Source of the DNA: Mesostigma viride
Lineage: Eukaryota; Streptophyta; Mesostigmatophyceae; Mesostigmatales; Mesostigmataceae
Direction: 5' to 3'
Length of the DNA stretch: 64,000 nt
Assembly: GCA_009746045.1 (NCBI GenBank)
Contig: RPFO01000127.1
Span: 648,050-712,049, forward strand
The translations under genes were made by a program, and so were the position numbers. The notes beneath the pieces were generated by a model that worked only from the letters and a program-made list of their open reading frames with translations, did not search any database and had not been told where the DNA came from. The stretch's first letter is position 1. The number at the start of each line of letters is the position of its first letter. Positions 1-11,077 of the stretch are shown piece by piece.

Positions 1-296
1 TTATTAAAACCTTCCCCCTTGCCTGTCCATGTTCATCCCTCCCCTTCGCTCGCCTTAGGATGTAGCATAAAGAGTGTGTGTGTGTGTTTATATGTGGCCT
101 GCGCTGGTTGTCTCCTTGACATGTGAAAAGAGGTTTGGGATATGACAATAGAAAGGTGGTTCGTCATTTCGTGGGCACCTGCTGTTGTTGGGGTATTCTC
201 TGTGGAAGGGTTGGAGTGGACGTCACGATGTATCATATGAGTAAGTTTTTTTAGATTATGCGTCGTGTTGGGTAAAATACACGGGGGCTGAGGGAT

Positions 297-441
297 GCTG
301 GTAATGAGCATACCACGTTATGAGCGTACCACGTGAGCATGCCACATTATTTACCACATAAAAAGTGTACCAAATAATGAGCGTACCGCTAAATCCACAT
401 AATGAGCATGCCACATACTCCACATAATGAGCATACCACAT
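297..441. repeat. Degenerate short tandem repeat in CLC intron
   Basis: About seven imperfect copies of a 15-17 bp unit resembling taatgagcatgccacat, some separated by a few extra bases. It lies in the intron (or upstream sequence) before the first visible CLC exon. No coding or regulatory role is visible. Confidence 0.6.
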
Positions 442-731
442 GGCAGGGCGGCACGGTAATGGTAAGTAGGACTGTCATTTTCTGATTTGTTTGCATTGGC
501 CACCTCATTGTCAAGGTCTCTCACTCTTGGACTGTTGTGTATGTAGTCAGCAGCCTTCACGTGACGGTGGTACCACACTGTCGCAAACGTCTGTTAGCTG
601 CCCAGATGGGTTGTTGCCCAAATGGGATATGGGTTGTTGTTGAAACGGGAAAATCATCAGTATGCTCATGTTTTTCCCCATATTTGGTTACAATCCCTCT
701 TCTCCCCTGACCCAACGCCCCCACGTCACAG

Positions 732-3161
732 GTACATGTCCAGCCTGCCGTTGGTGATCGACGAGCTCAAGCTGGACTGGGTGCTGGGGCCCGAGATAGG
801 CAACCCGCCGCCAACAACCTCCCTGCCATTACCCACCATTACCAGTGCTGCTGTGGCGTCAACGATGCAGGCCAAGGGCTGGCACCCACAGCAACAACGG
901 CAGCAGCAGACGTCACCACCTCAACAGCCCCAACAGCAGCCTGCGCTCCAGCCGCTCCCTCTCCTTCTGCCGCCCGTACAGTCATCCCCGGCGCCACCGC
1001 AGCAACAACAGGCCGCGTCACGCACGCCGTCGCCGCCGCCGCAGCGGCCGCAGTTCCAACAGCACCACGCGCACTCGCACCTGACCCCGCAGCTGGGGCG
1101 CGCCGCCAGCTGGGCGCCCGGCGTGGTTGCACACAGCCCAGCTGGGTCAGCCCCGCCACCGCCGGCCCAGCTTTGGATGGGGGGAGCATCCGATGAGTCG
1201 GTGCAGCAGCAGGGACCTGTGGGGGAGATCTTCGTGCACCCTGCGACCACCAACGCGGGGCCTGTGTCGTCATCGTCGGGTGGTGTCCCGTCCAGTGAGG
1301 CGGGCGTCGCGCCGCCGCCGCCACTCACGGTGGATCTTGGGCCCTACATGCACAAGGCGCCATGTGTGGTACGTGCTTGCGTTCCTGGGACGCTCGGAAC
1401 GTTTACTTCTTTACTTCCTTTTTATATACTACTACACGCGTATAGAACATTGGTTGGGGAATGGGGTTGGGGATTCCAGGGAAGGTGGAGACAAGAGCCG
1501 TGAGTGGCAATGTGGGACTGTTGTTGGTGGGCTAACGCTCTAGGGATGTACACCCAGGAGGTTCTTTTGGCCGTCATTCTTTGGCCTGCTGTGGTGTTGG
1601 CCTGCTGTGGTGTTGGCCTGCTATGGTGTTGGGCTGGCAGCTGTGGAGTCGGGCTGCCGTGCAGTGCTATGGTGAACCATGTGTTCGTACGCAATTTCGC
1701 TACAACATAGTGTGATGACTCATGCAGCTATCCATTCACAGTCTGCAAAGATAACAGCCAGTACAGCGCTCCAGATCTTTAAAAGGTGCCTCTATCGTTG
1801 CCAAATGGGCCTCAGCCCCCAAAGCAGCATGCAGCACACTAAAATGCTGCGTTTCGTTCTCTAAGGCCCGCAAGCGTCATTAACATCTGCCTGTACGTAT
1901 ATGTCCTGACATCGATCCATTTGCTCGGTCCCTTTCATAGCGGATAACACACTAGCAGTTCTTTCAATGAAGCAGCATGTATGGGACTCGCTAGGAAATC
2001 GCATTTCAACTGGGATTATGTCAGTAGCGTTCTCATACTCCAACTGTGTGCCGGCTACTAGTGCTAGACCTGGAACAGTATCTTGTGGGCATACTGTCTG
2101 GTCAAATGTCATGTACATAATATGGCGTTTAGCCCAGTTTGCCCTTCCCTTGCCACCTTTCCATGCCTGGCCATGCAGGTGTACCCTGAGACTTCCGTCA
2201 TCCGCATCCACATGCTGTTCCGGGCGCTGGGTGTGCGCCATGTCATCGTGATTGATCACTCAAACCGGTGAGAACTCACTCTGGGGCTTAGGCGGAATGA
2301 TTTTACCCGGGGACCTAGTATACTTGTTGTTTTCCTGGCCCATCTCCGCTCTCCTTCTTGTTGCCCCTACGCGGAATGCGTATGTATTGGTGCAATGTGT
2401 TTTATCCGTTCAAGTAGGTCCTGATAGGTTGTTCTAGTCTTTCCAATATTCAGGATGACGATGATTTTTTGGCGATAACTGTGAGTCTAGGGGGTGACTT
2501 GGAAGTACATTGCTGCTTGGTAGTTCACCATATCCCAGCATTTGCACTTGTATGAGTTGTATCACAGCTCATACTACAGATTCCCCCCCCCCCCCCGTCC
2601 CCCCGTCCCCCCCCCCCCCCCCCCCCCCGTTAGTTCCAATTTGAACTTTGCGAATGCGGTTCTCATTTGCATGTGCTCAGTCTATGTTTCGATGCATCAT
2701 TGATAACCACAAGGCCACCTGCCCATGCCTGAAGGAGTTTGAAAGGGGACCTACAGTATTCATGGTAGCAATTCCAAGTGCCGGTTCAGTTAGTCGATGC
2801 TGATTGTATCGGATCATGTTTCTCAGGTATGATGCTGACAGTAAGTATGGCTGCCAGGGTAGTCTCGCTAGTCTCCAGTAACTTTGACACGAGTATTTGG
2901 TATTTCTATTCAGACCTTCGGCGTATCTTATATTTCTTCCCATGCTCTGTGGTGCTTGTTATCACCTTTGGTGGATGCAGGCCTGTGGGCATCATCACGC
3001 GGAAAGACCTTGCGTTCTATGAACATGGGGATGCAAGCCACATGCCTCGTGCGCCCCCTTCACCCACCCGTGCTAGTGGTATCGCGGAACCCTTGCTGAA
3101 CAAGAGAACTAGAACGGATTCATTCTCAAGGCGTAAAGTGCTATATGATGCTCTGCCATAG
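732..3161 (+). CDS. CLC-type chloride channel/transporter, C-terminal exons (5' part outside window)
   Basis: Three exons, 732-1368, 2179-2267 and 2981-3161 (TAG stop), join through GT-AG introns in matching phase to give about 301 C-terminal residues. The first exon opens with YMSSLPLVIDELKLDW, runs into a long Gln/Pro/Ala-rich disordered linker, and ends LGPYMHKAPCVV. The next two exons complete a CBS domain: YPETSVIRIHMLFRALG, VRHVIVIDHSNR, then PVGIITRKDLAFYEHGD. In the ClC-6/7 and plant CLC branch the second CBS domain has the same order, with GIITRKDL near the end. CLC proteins move chloride or nitrate, often in exchange for protons, across endomembranes or the plasma membrane, and the cytosolic CBS pair tunes gating. 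The channel body and CBS1 would lie upstream of the window. The extended linker between the CBS domains is unusual. Family call is confident; subtype and substrate are not known. Confidence 0.85.
2582..2628. repeat. Poly-C tract in CLC intron
   Basis: A C homopolymer interrupted by two short gt-containing breaks, inside the CLC intron between the 2267 donor and the 2980 acceptor. Similar C runs recur at 9908, 13071 and 43855 and at several splice acceptors. Confidence 0.8.
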
Positions 3162-6100
3162 ACGATGGCTTTGTCGTTGCAGTTAGCCTACCATTCTTTT
3201 TTGGCCCTTCGGCCAGAGTATTTTTTCATTCTTTTGCGACCCTAGGTTACTTGCTACGTGAGCATTGCTGCATGCATCTTATTTGAACGATCTCATCATA
3301 GTAGTAATCATAAAGGATGGCACGTAGTAGTATAATACAAAGGATGGCTTTTTATTTGCTTCCTTGCAATGGAAATTATTATAAACATGGGTGACTACCC
3401 GATGTCAATATCTGGACCAAAATTTGACACGTTATGTTCTATGCACGATCTTCATCGAATAGTTGCTTACCCTTATCGAATAGTTACTTTCCCTGAATGA
3501 CGAACCTTCCGGTCGTGCATGCATTAAAGGGCTTACATGCATGTTCGGAAAAGATGGTCATTTTTACTGCATGTCACATGTATTGCTTGTATACTAAGTC
3601 ACACATATTGCTAATTTTTTTAAAGTGTGTAAGTGTGATAGTAGTATGCTTTTTAACAATCGACGAACGCGCTTCGGACCAGATCACAAACATTGGATTT
3701 ATCCCTGAAACCCCCGAGTCTCTGGGTTCGTCCCATTGTATAGGCCATAATACTACTGTAATTCATTTACGTTCATCATGGCCGGCGCGAATCGTACATC
3801 GCATTGGGCGCGTGCGCATCGTACAATTTATAGTCCGCACCTAGGCACCACACGCGCTCCCTGCCACAAGTCCTAGAGTGTTGCACATTGTTTATATTGA
3901 GGGCTAGCTGTCACCTCAAGCTTGCACACTGGTGGGCCTGCCATGTATGTACGTGTGTACTTCATGCTTCCGTGTACGTAGGTGCATATTATGTGTGACG
4001 CAGTATATGGTAACATAGCGATTCGGGTCGCGGCACCCGCAGCCGTACTACTCTTGATAGCTAGCTAGTTAGTACTCCGGCGTGGCCGTGATCTATCAGT
4101 AGCCGAGGGCATACAATGATGGCTCGCAAAAACGGAAACGGCAGGAGGTTATAGTGAAGGAGTATACCGCAATCTAAGTCGGTGGTGGCGATCGATGCGC
4201 GTGTGTGATCAAATGTGTTGATTCGAAACATACTGCTTCAGCCCGGGTGATTCGATCGGGGGGCCCACACTAACTACTCCTGCAAATCTCGGTTAGTTTG
4301 GCACAAGTTCGGCATTCCATTGCACCCACTGTTCAATGTTCATTGAGGATTTATCATGCTCAAGTGTGTTGTTGTATCGACCACTCTCATATGCTCTAGT
4401 TCATCATTATCATTGATGTAGTTGTAACAGTAGTACTAGTGTACCCCATGCCAGGCCTTTTAGGTATGCATGCCTACATCATGGTGGCGCACCTCTGGAT
4501 CGGGGTTAACTCCGTGACTCCCCAACGGGAGCAAGAGTTTAATGTAAATGGCGGGTGGTGCAGGTGCACCAGCTTGTGCACCCATGAGAGTACTAGCTAT
4601 AGGTGGCGGTTTACACCCCCCCACCTGCCGGCAGCCGGTTGTAGCTCATCTGGAATGTATTACACTAAACCATATGCCCCCCGGCCGCCTCAGGGCTATG
4701 TAGTTACATAAGCCGGCTCCGGCCCGCCAACGGAGTTGTTAGTATGTACTTCAGTAATTAGTTAATGAATTAATTGATTGATTTAGTAATTAACCCATCA
4801 ATAATTGATTTATGATCTTAGATAGTACTGGCCACGCCACACCCGACATGCCGTGCAGAAACCGTTTGTTATACCTTCTTTTCTGAGGTTCCCCTGCACG
4901 CCGGCCGACTTGTTGTGTACACGCTAAGTACACCGTCTTACTGCTGCCCATGTGTGGATCCATAATTATCCTCCCCACGGAGGTATGTTCGCGGCGTGGG
5001 ATACAACGTTGCGGAGGGCTTGGCGCGGCCGCGCGCGGGGGTCATGAGATCGGAGCCTCGCCTTGCCTCGGACTACACTGTACGGCTGCAGTCACGAACC
5101 ACGTCTCCCGCCAAATTTCCTGGCCACGGACACGTCAAGAGGGACGGCGCGAGGCTAACGGTTAAATAGTTTTTCGCCACGTGGTATGCCACTCTTAGTT
5201 TTAGATTTGGGGGGTATCGCACAGACGCACACAGGCGCACACGCAAGGCGGCATACGTAGGACAGGACGTCATAATTCTCTGTCAGTCTTTCCCCAGATA
5301 CGACTTACGTTGTGCCGCTGCAACCGCAACAAGGTGGAATACCCGATACCGTAGCGGGCAGGAGTGGCAGCCCCTGTTTATTCATTTACCAGCAGGGTAG
5401 TTCTTTTGTTTGGATTGTCCTCAGGACGCATAGATCGGAGGATCGTGATACTGCGCCGTGGAATGCCGCCTTACCATCGGGCATCAACACTGCAGGATGG
5501 TCCGAGCGCGGTGATCCCCAAGCCTGGCATTCATCCTAGCTTTCCTGTGCAGGCTTAGCGTCGGAATGCGTGTAGGAAGTTTTCGACTCTGGTGACGATC
5601 GTGTTACGCTTGTGGCCCTTGTTTGGTTTTGCATCCCGCGTGTTGTTTTCGCGTGACGTTCCATTTGGAAGAAGCCGGCGGAGCTGTGACCGTAAGCAAA
5701 AGGCCAATCGCTGTCCGACTGCACCGGACTCTCACGGTTGCGGTGTCGCAAAGGCACGTATACGCTTTTCTTGTCTCATGTGAAGGGGGAAAACTCGACG
5801 TTTTCGCTTGCGTTCAAATATGCATTGTGAAGTACTCGCAAGTGGACGTGTTGCCTAATGTTGTCACAATTTAGCACGATATCTGACAACCGGCATTATT
5901 TGTAGTCGATGTTCACCTCGGCTTCCTTGTCCTTTACCAGATCAGTGCGAGCGTCCATTTTAAATGCAGAAATAGGCAATGCCACTCGACTTGTGCCTGC
6001 CTGCTCATCTCTGCAATAACTGCCCGCTTACACATGCCAACCTTCGCGTGCTGCCCGTCTTCCAAGTAGCTATCCCCCTCAATAGCGCTTTCATGTTGCT

Positions 6101-6344
6101 GTTGGTTTTTCCTTGTGCTGGTGGAGGCTGGTGGTTTCACTCGCCCAGCACCTTGCTAGTGCTTGCACCTCATCCTCAATCAAAAGATATGACCGAGGTG
6201 GCTTTAAACTTCTCTGTAGTTTCTTTTAACGAGTGCTGCTATAGAATTTCTAAGTACATGAAGTAAGACTACCAAAGAATTTCAGACTTCTTGTTATTTC
6301 TTCTTTGCCCATGATTCCCTCCCCCCTGGTGCACTGGACTACAG
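3162..6344. other. Intergenic DNA without a recognisable gene
   Basis: No convincing exon chain, RNA gene or long coherent reading frame was found between the CLC stop and the next start. ORFs here are short and unrelated to each other. The only recognisable content is the repeat fragment at 4445-4550 and AT-rich sequence with attaatt-type motifs around 4745-4810. Confidence 0.5.
4445..4550 (+). repeat. Dispersed repeat fragment with LINE-type 3' tail motif
   Basis: The left part (atgccaggccttttaggtat, then catcatggtggcgcacc) matches 8249-8300. The right part contains gtgactccccaacgggagca followed by agtttaat, the same 3' hairpin motif found at 8548, 9718, 59882 and in reverse near 59985 and 60665. 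It is probably the decayed 3' end of a retroposed copy. Confidence 0.5.
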
Positions 6345-7883
6345 ATGGGCCATCCATCCCCTCGTTGCTTTCTTCTGTACGCCGCTATGCTGGCACTGCT
6401 GGGCCTTGCCACCCTTGCACCGTCCCACGCAGCCGGCGAAGGTTTGCTGCTCACACCCCAAAGTGAATGTTGGTGTTTCTCTTGCCTGCTCTAGTCACTT
6501 CCCCCCAGGCACAAGAGATAAAGTTGACTTGAGCAATAATGGGGTTTTGCTGGCTTCCGTACAAGTCACGAAGGTTCTGCCCTTGTCTGATGGCTGCCTG
6601 TATATTGCATGCTGGTCGATGAAAGCCGGCACTATGGCTGTCACCATGCAGGCTGGGCCACTTGCAATTCTCGTCACAGCGGGCTATAACTAGATGAATA
6701 CAGCAAATGGAACTGCAGTCATCATCCGGAGTGGTGATGTCAATTACAGAGGACAGGTGCCGTCCCCGTGTGAGATACAACTGTCCAACTTTCGCGGTAA
6801 GCATTCCACCGTTCTTGAAGCGGAAGCCTCCAGGGCTGCATGCCCTACCCATCATGGCATGCAAGCGACAAGCGTGGCCATGCAACGTGTTCCCTTTCAC
6901 CCACGCGGCAGCAGAGGCAGCAGAGGCCTTGCCCATCATTTTTTCTCTGTTTACATGGGCTATTGCAGCCAATGATCTTCATCCATCTGGCCATGCGACT
7001 TAATCCGTGAATAAATCATCTCTCGCCAGGTGGCAAGCCCCACAGTCTTGCATGTCCGGGTCAAGCAGTGAGCAGAGTCGAGATCCGCCGGCTCTGCGAT
7101 CGAATGCGCCTGAGAGATGCGGGGCTTCGATGGATCCATCAACGAGCGGCGCCGGCTATATGTACCAAGGACCCCGCCAGATTTATATGACGGCCGCCCT
7201 AGCTTGTGTGCATGCACTGGACTTATGCGACGGACAAGAACTTGTTCTTGTTCTTGTTCTTGTTCTGCGTCACTGGTAGTCTGCAGCAGCAGTTAGGTAA
7301 CTCACTGAGGCAACTAACGGTGCTCTTGTGGCAGCCTCGAGAGGTGTCCGCTCAGATTGAACTGCACATTAGCAGGTACTTTAATTTGCTGCCATCGTGC
7401 AAACCAAGGTGTTCCTGGTCCTTTACTTCATGTTGTCACCCTGTTGGTTCTAACACTATGTGCATGCGCATCGTTCGACCACCACGCACACACGCAGTCT
7501 GCGCCACGACAAGCGAGTGTGGCCCCAACCGCTGTTGCTGCGGTATCGACCTGGGGTGCTGGCCTCGCCACGGCATGGATAACCCCTGTGACCTCGTGTG
7601 CGCCAACGTGAGATGCAGGTGGAAGGGGGGGCGCAAGTGTGGCTGCATCCGGGACTGTGAGGGGCCCGCGTGCGTGGCGTTCCCTGGCAGGGACCCGTGC
7701 GGGCCTCATGGCCAGTGCTGCTGCGCACTTGGGAATGCGACCGAGGCGACGGGTGGGGCTCGATACGTGGACAATTGTGTGAGCTGTGCCGCAAATTGTG
7801 GGCCAGCCCCGAAGCGATGCACGGGCGATTATGTCCCCGGGGGGATGGCATTTGTTTGTCGGCAGTTCCTGGCTCGACCTTGA
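6345..7883 (+). CDS. Putative secreted cysteine-rich protein, six exons
   Basis: I do not recognise the family. The model joins 6345-6441, 6509-6558, 6704-6796, 7030-7067, 7335-7375 and 7498-7883 (TGA) through GT-AG introns, and all phases agree, giving about 234 residues. Exon 1 encodes a clear signal peptide: MGHPSPRCFLLYAAMLALLG followed by LATLAPSHAAG. The last exon is packed with cysteines in two related halves: CGPNRCCCGIDLGCWP, then DNPCDLVCANVRC and CGCIRDC; and CGPHGQCCCALG, then VDNCVSCAANCGP. The shared pattern is CGP, one or two residues, CCC, and a later DNxC pair. Such spacing suggests disulfide-bonded repeats in an extracellular or cell-wall protein. Least certain are the small exons 4 and 5 and the exon 2 donor; a second donor after AAG at 6573 would add five residues. 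Antisense ORFs here look like shadows. Confidence 0.5.
7233..7266. repeat. Short ttgttc microsatellite
   Basis: Four to five copies of the hexamer ttgttc, lying in the fourth intron of the cysteine-rich gene model. Confidence 0.7.
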
Positions 7884-8248
7884 CTGACCGGCCTGCGCAG
7901 GCCGTGCGCCTTTCGGAGTTAGAATAGTTGTGAACATGTTCAGATGCATCAGTGTGCGCAGCGCCTAGCTGCAGTCGCTCGCTGTGTTGTATAAGAAAAT
8001 CAGGTGCATGCGCATGATACCCGATTCTTGCATGTACGTTCAATCGTTCATCACGCATCACATGACACAACATTGGGACAACCTATACAGCCCGTTGGAT
8101 CAATTCATATGATGGATCATCAAGCTTGTCATTGTCAACTACTCTATTTGTACGTATTTGTATGTATAGTTCATCGCCCATCATGCATAGAGTTACTGTC
8201 TGCTGAGATGCCATGCCCTAGCTATTGCCTAGCCATAATCATCTTCCA

Positions 8249-8600
8249 CCCCATGCCAGCTAGGCCTTTTAGGTATTCAATAGACATCATGGTGGTGCAG
8301 GTGCACCTCGTGCACCCAGAGTAGCTAGGCATGGCGCTAGCTAGCTGCTTACATCCCTGCCCACGCTCTTTGAGCACTATGACATGCTCACACGGCCCGG
8401 TCGATCTTATGGCACTCATAGAAACTTGCCGGATCGTCTATCGTTTCCGATTGCTGCTGTGCGTGGAATGCCTCTGGCATGAAGGAGAAAGGGGGTCTCT
8501 GCCCTTTCTTCCTGTTGTGCACATACAGGGATTAAAAGCACTCCGGTGCTCCGTGACTCCCCAACGGGAGCACGAGTTTAATTAATTAATTAATTTATTT
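8249..8600 (+). mobile_element. 3' end of a non-LTR retroposon family, ending in (AATT)n
   Basis: From about 8448 the sequence matches reverse-strand copies at 59985-60210 and 60660-60900, including gcctctggcatgaaggagaa, the motif gattaaaagcact and the hairpin-forming gtgctccgtgactccccaac gggagcac. It ends in taattaattaattaa, the simple-repeat tail at which target-primed reverse transcription would have begun. It is a 5'-truncated copy without coding sequence. Confidence 0.65.
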
Positions 8601-8611
8601 ATTTATTAATT

Positions 8612-9482
8612 AATTACATCCCTAACCTGCACTGAGGTTGTGGTCGAGGCCACCGACCGCGCAAGATCGCCGTGAATGCCGAGTGGTGCTGCGTCGCTTT
8701 CCCCCAGCTAGGTGAGACGTCAGCCAACCTTGCCGACGAGCTCAAGGACCAGCTTCTTACCCTCATGGGCTTGGTAGGTGAGGTATCTAGAACCCGCGGG
8801 TGCCACCGCCTTCCCACTTTCCCTCACGGGACAATTAAGGCGGCACCCCCACCAGTCCTGCTCACCTTCCCCTCCCCTGAGGACAAGCAGCGGTTCCTTT
8901 CTCGTCGCAAGCTAGAGGTTGCACGACCCGTCACCTGGTCGCTGGACGACCATGCACCTGACCCCCGCTCAGCAGCAGCAGCGACGCGACCTGTCGGCCT
9001 GAATACCTCCGCCGCAAGCAGGACCCCCAGAAGCCCATTGTGTACTGGAGGGGCGGGGACCTGATGATCAACCACAAGATGTGGACGCCCCCAGCTGGCT
9101 AGAATAGCCCTAGCTTGAATCATTGGTATAGTCACTGTCGCCATGGCAGCCATGCCTAGAATGTTTGCCCAGCTGTGCCACCATACCTAGTCACGTGCAC
9201 CGCTAACGCACGGTACACAACCAGCCATAGCCTTAGCTTAGCCCTTGTACAGCCATGCTATACGTCCTGGCTATCAAGGAGACAACCTGGCGCTATGATC
9301 AGATCACTAATTGCCCACGGTCCTTGTTATGATATGCCCACATGGGTCTTATTGCACCCACATGCAGAACTTGCCGGATCGTCTATATCGTGCCCGATTG
9401 CTGCTGTGGCATGCCTCTGGCATGAAGGAGAAAGGGGGTATCTGCCCTTTCTTCCTGTTGTGCACAGGTTAATTAATTAATT
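8612..9482 (+). mobile_element. LINE ORF1 fragment with 3' region and AATT tail
   Basis: 8655-9064 carries NAEWCCVAFPQLGETSANLA, DELKDQLLTLMGLVGEV and VLLTFPSPEDKQRFLSRRK in one frame, and a later frame continues DPQKPIVYWRGGDLMINHKM. The last parts resemble the RNA-binding and C-terminal domains of L1-type ORF1 proteins. The same protein is encoded on the reverse strand at 61100-61480, and the following 9100-9400 matches 60700-61080 in reverse. The copy ends in ttaattaattaattag. It is 5'-truncated and has at least one frameshift. No RT sequence follows ORF1 before the tail. Confidence 0.7.
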
Positions 9483-9689
9483 AGTAACATAACTCCGTTG
9501 GGATTACATGTAGCACATATCCCGGGGAAGGGCCATATGACTTTTAATACATTCTGGGCTTCTTCCTGCAAGAGTGGAATGTAAACACCACTTGCTCTAG
9601 GTGCACCAATTAAGGGCACCGGCACCACCATGCTGTCGATCTCGGAGCTCAACCCAACTAAGGGGTTTGTGCACATACAGGGATATGTG

Positions 9690-9850
9690 TTACGTCGGTT
9701 ATGTGCACTCCGGTGCTCCGTGACTCCCCAACGGGATCGCACGAGTTTAATTAATTAATTAATTAATTGTAGTCGAGAATGTGCCCTTTCTCAGGGATAT
9801 GTGTTACGTATACTCCCAACGGCCGGAGTTATGTTCTTAATTAATTAATC
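9690..9850 (+). repeat. Two further LINE-type 3' tail copies
   Basis: 9700-9767 contains gtgctccgtgactccccaac, gggatcgcacgag and a run of taatt units. 9805-9850 contains a shorter actcccaacgg motif and taattaattaatc. Both are very short 5'-truncated retroposed tails lying next to the ORF1 copy. Confidence 0.6.
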
Positions 9851-9852
9851 AA

Positions 9853-9995
9853 TAGTAAGGTAATCCACCCGGCTAAGGGCCACACCCGCTTAGGGCCACC
9901 CCTGGACCCCCCCCCCCCCCCCCCCCCCAGCATTTTGCGCAAAATTCGGTTTGAAATGACCAGAATATTTAACAACAGGTGCATGGCGGCGTAGC
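9853..9995. repeat. Dispersed poly-C element, copy 1
   Basis: Begins gtaaggtaatccacccggct aagggccac, then a C run of about 20 bases from 9908, then agcattttgcgcaaaattcg. The opening bases recur in reverse complement at 13208-13240, at the end of another poly-C-bearing element. Family unknown. Confidence 0.45.
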
Positions 9996-10257
9996 TGCAA
10001 GGGAAGGGCCAGCGGTTGCCTCCAGGCCATGCCGTAATTCCAGCTGCTTGTTGTCGGTCGTTGCTTCGTATGTATCCAGTCGGTACTTGCATCGTATGGA
10101 TTGAGCAACGATCGTTGCACAAGGTTACGTGCTCCGCATAGAGCTCGACAGACGACAAGCAGCTTGTTCACTGTCCCATATGAACCGGCGTTCATTCCCT
10201 ATGACGACCATAAGCCGTCGAGTCGTGACAACGGATGTCACCCTGAAGGGGTTGGCG

Positions 10258-10384
10258 TATTATCAAGGAGACAACCAGCGCAGGTCAGAAATCGGGAGAA
10301 TCCGGACCATGGTAGCTCGAGCCTGCCGTTATCTTGTCCGCATGTTCGTGGCTTGCGTGTAGAGCGACTATAGATGACCTAGAC
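10258..10384 (+). mobile_element. SINE-like repeat, copy 1 (internally deleted)
   Basis: Starts tatcaaggagacaaccagcg and continues agaaatcgggagaatccgga to gtgtagagcgac. It is the same sequence as 10891-11077 but lacks about 65 internal bases, including the region that resembles a pol III B box. Confidence 0.6.
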
Positions 10385-10425
10385 GGCGTATTATGATAGT
10401 AATGATCACGGGTGCCAATAGAGGT

Positions 10426-10619
10426 CAGTGTGAGCTAGTACGGCAATACGGCAATACGGCAAAACCTCGGCGTATTGCGTATTTCGTATAATACGTGTAT
10501 TATACGCGTATAATACGGCGTACTACTAGCAAAATTTCTAGTACGGCAATACGCCAAACCTCGGCGTATTGCGTATTTCGTATAATACGGCGTATAATAC
10601 GGCGTACTAGCTCACACTG
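10426..10619. mobile_element. 194-bp hAT-type MITE
   Basis: Terminal inverted repeats CAGTGTGAGCTAGTACG at 10426 and its reverse complement ending at 10619 enclose 194 bp. The flanks are a perfect 8-bp direct repeat, atagaggt, at 10418-10425 and 10620-10627. An 8-bp target duplication and CAGTG ends are characteristic of hAT elements. The interior holds two direct copies of a motif with cctcggcgtattgcgtattt and many cgtataatacg palindromes, so it could fold strongly. It has no coding capacity and would depend on a transposase elsewhere. Confidence 0.85.
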
Positions 10620-10890
10620 ATAGAGGTTGCTGCTGGCTGGTCCGAGTTGGAGCTAGAAAACCCTCGCGACAAAAATGTTATCGCTGTTTCGGTAAACGGC
10701 GACAAAGCGGAATTACGGAAGTTTGCTGGACAGTGCTTTCTTTTCCCGTTGCGTCACTGAAAAGGTAAACGGTCTTGCGATGTCAAAACAGCAGCAAGTA
10801 GCAGTCGCTGTGTTTAATTGCAATGTGGTAGTTTGATTTAACACATATACTGCCTGAAGCTTTTCAAGGCTTGCTGGGATGTTGCCCATT

Positions 10891-11077
10891 ATTATCAAGG
10901 AGACAACCAGCGCAGGCCAGAAATCGGGAGAATCCGGACCATGGTAGCTCGAGCCTGCCGTTATCTTGTCCGCGTGTTCGAGTCGTTCAGGATGATGAAG
11001 ATGAATGGTGATGGAAATGTGTATCCTTGTGCATTGAAATTATGGCTGGCTTACGTGTAGAGCGACTAGATGCCCAT
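10891..11077 (+). mobile_element. SINE-like repeat, copy 2 (tRNA-like B box)
   Basis: About 187 bp starting at tatcaaggagacaaccagcg and ending near gtgtagagcgactagatg. It contains gtgttcgagtcgttc, close to the pol III B box GGTTCGANTCC, and about 35 bases upstream tggtagctcgagcctg, a possible weak A box. Near-identical copies at 10258 and 60214 show it is dispersed. No poly-A tail is obvious, so a tRNA-derived SINE is a suggestion only. Confidence 0.6.

Noticed and set aside
839-1328. Long Ala/Gly/Cys-rich antisense and alternate-frame ORFs
   Set aside because: They are shadows of the GC-rich Gln/Pro linker of the CLC exon; no splice or domain support.
3700-3770. tRNA-like B-box word ctctgggttcgtcccat
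   Set aside because: No matching A box, acceptor stem or cloverleaf could be drawn around it.
6451-6972. 173-codon reverse ORF
   Set aside because: It overlaps exons 2 and 3 of the cysteine-rich gene, with no recognisable domain and composition like random translation.
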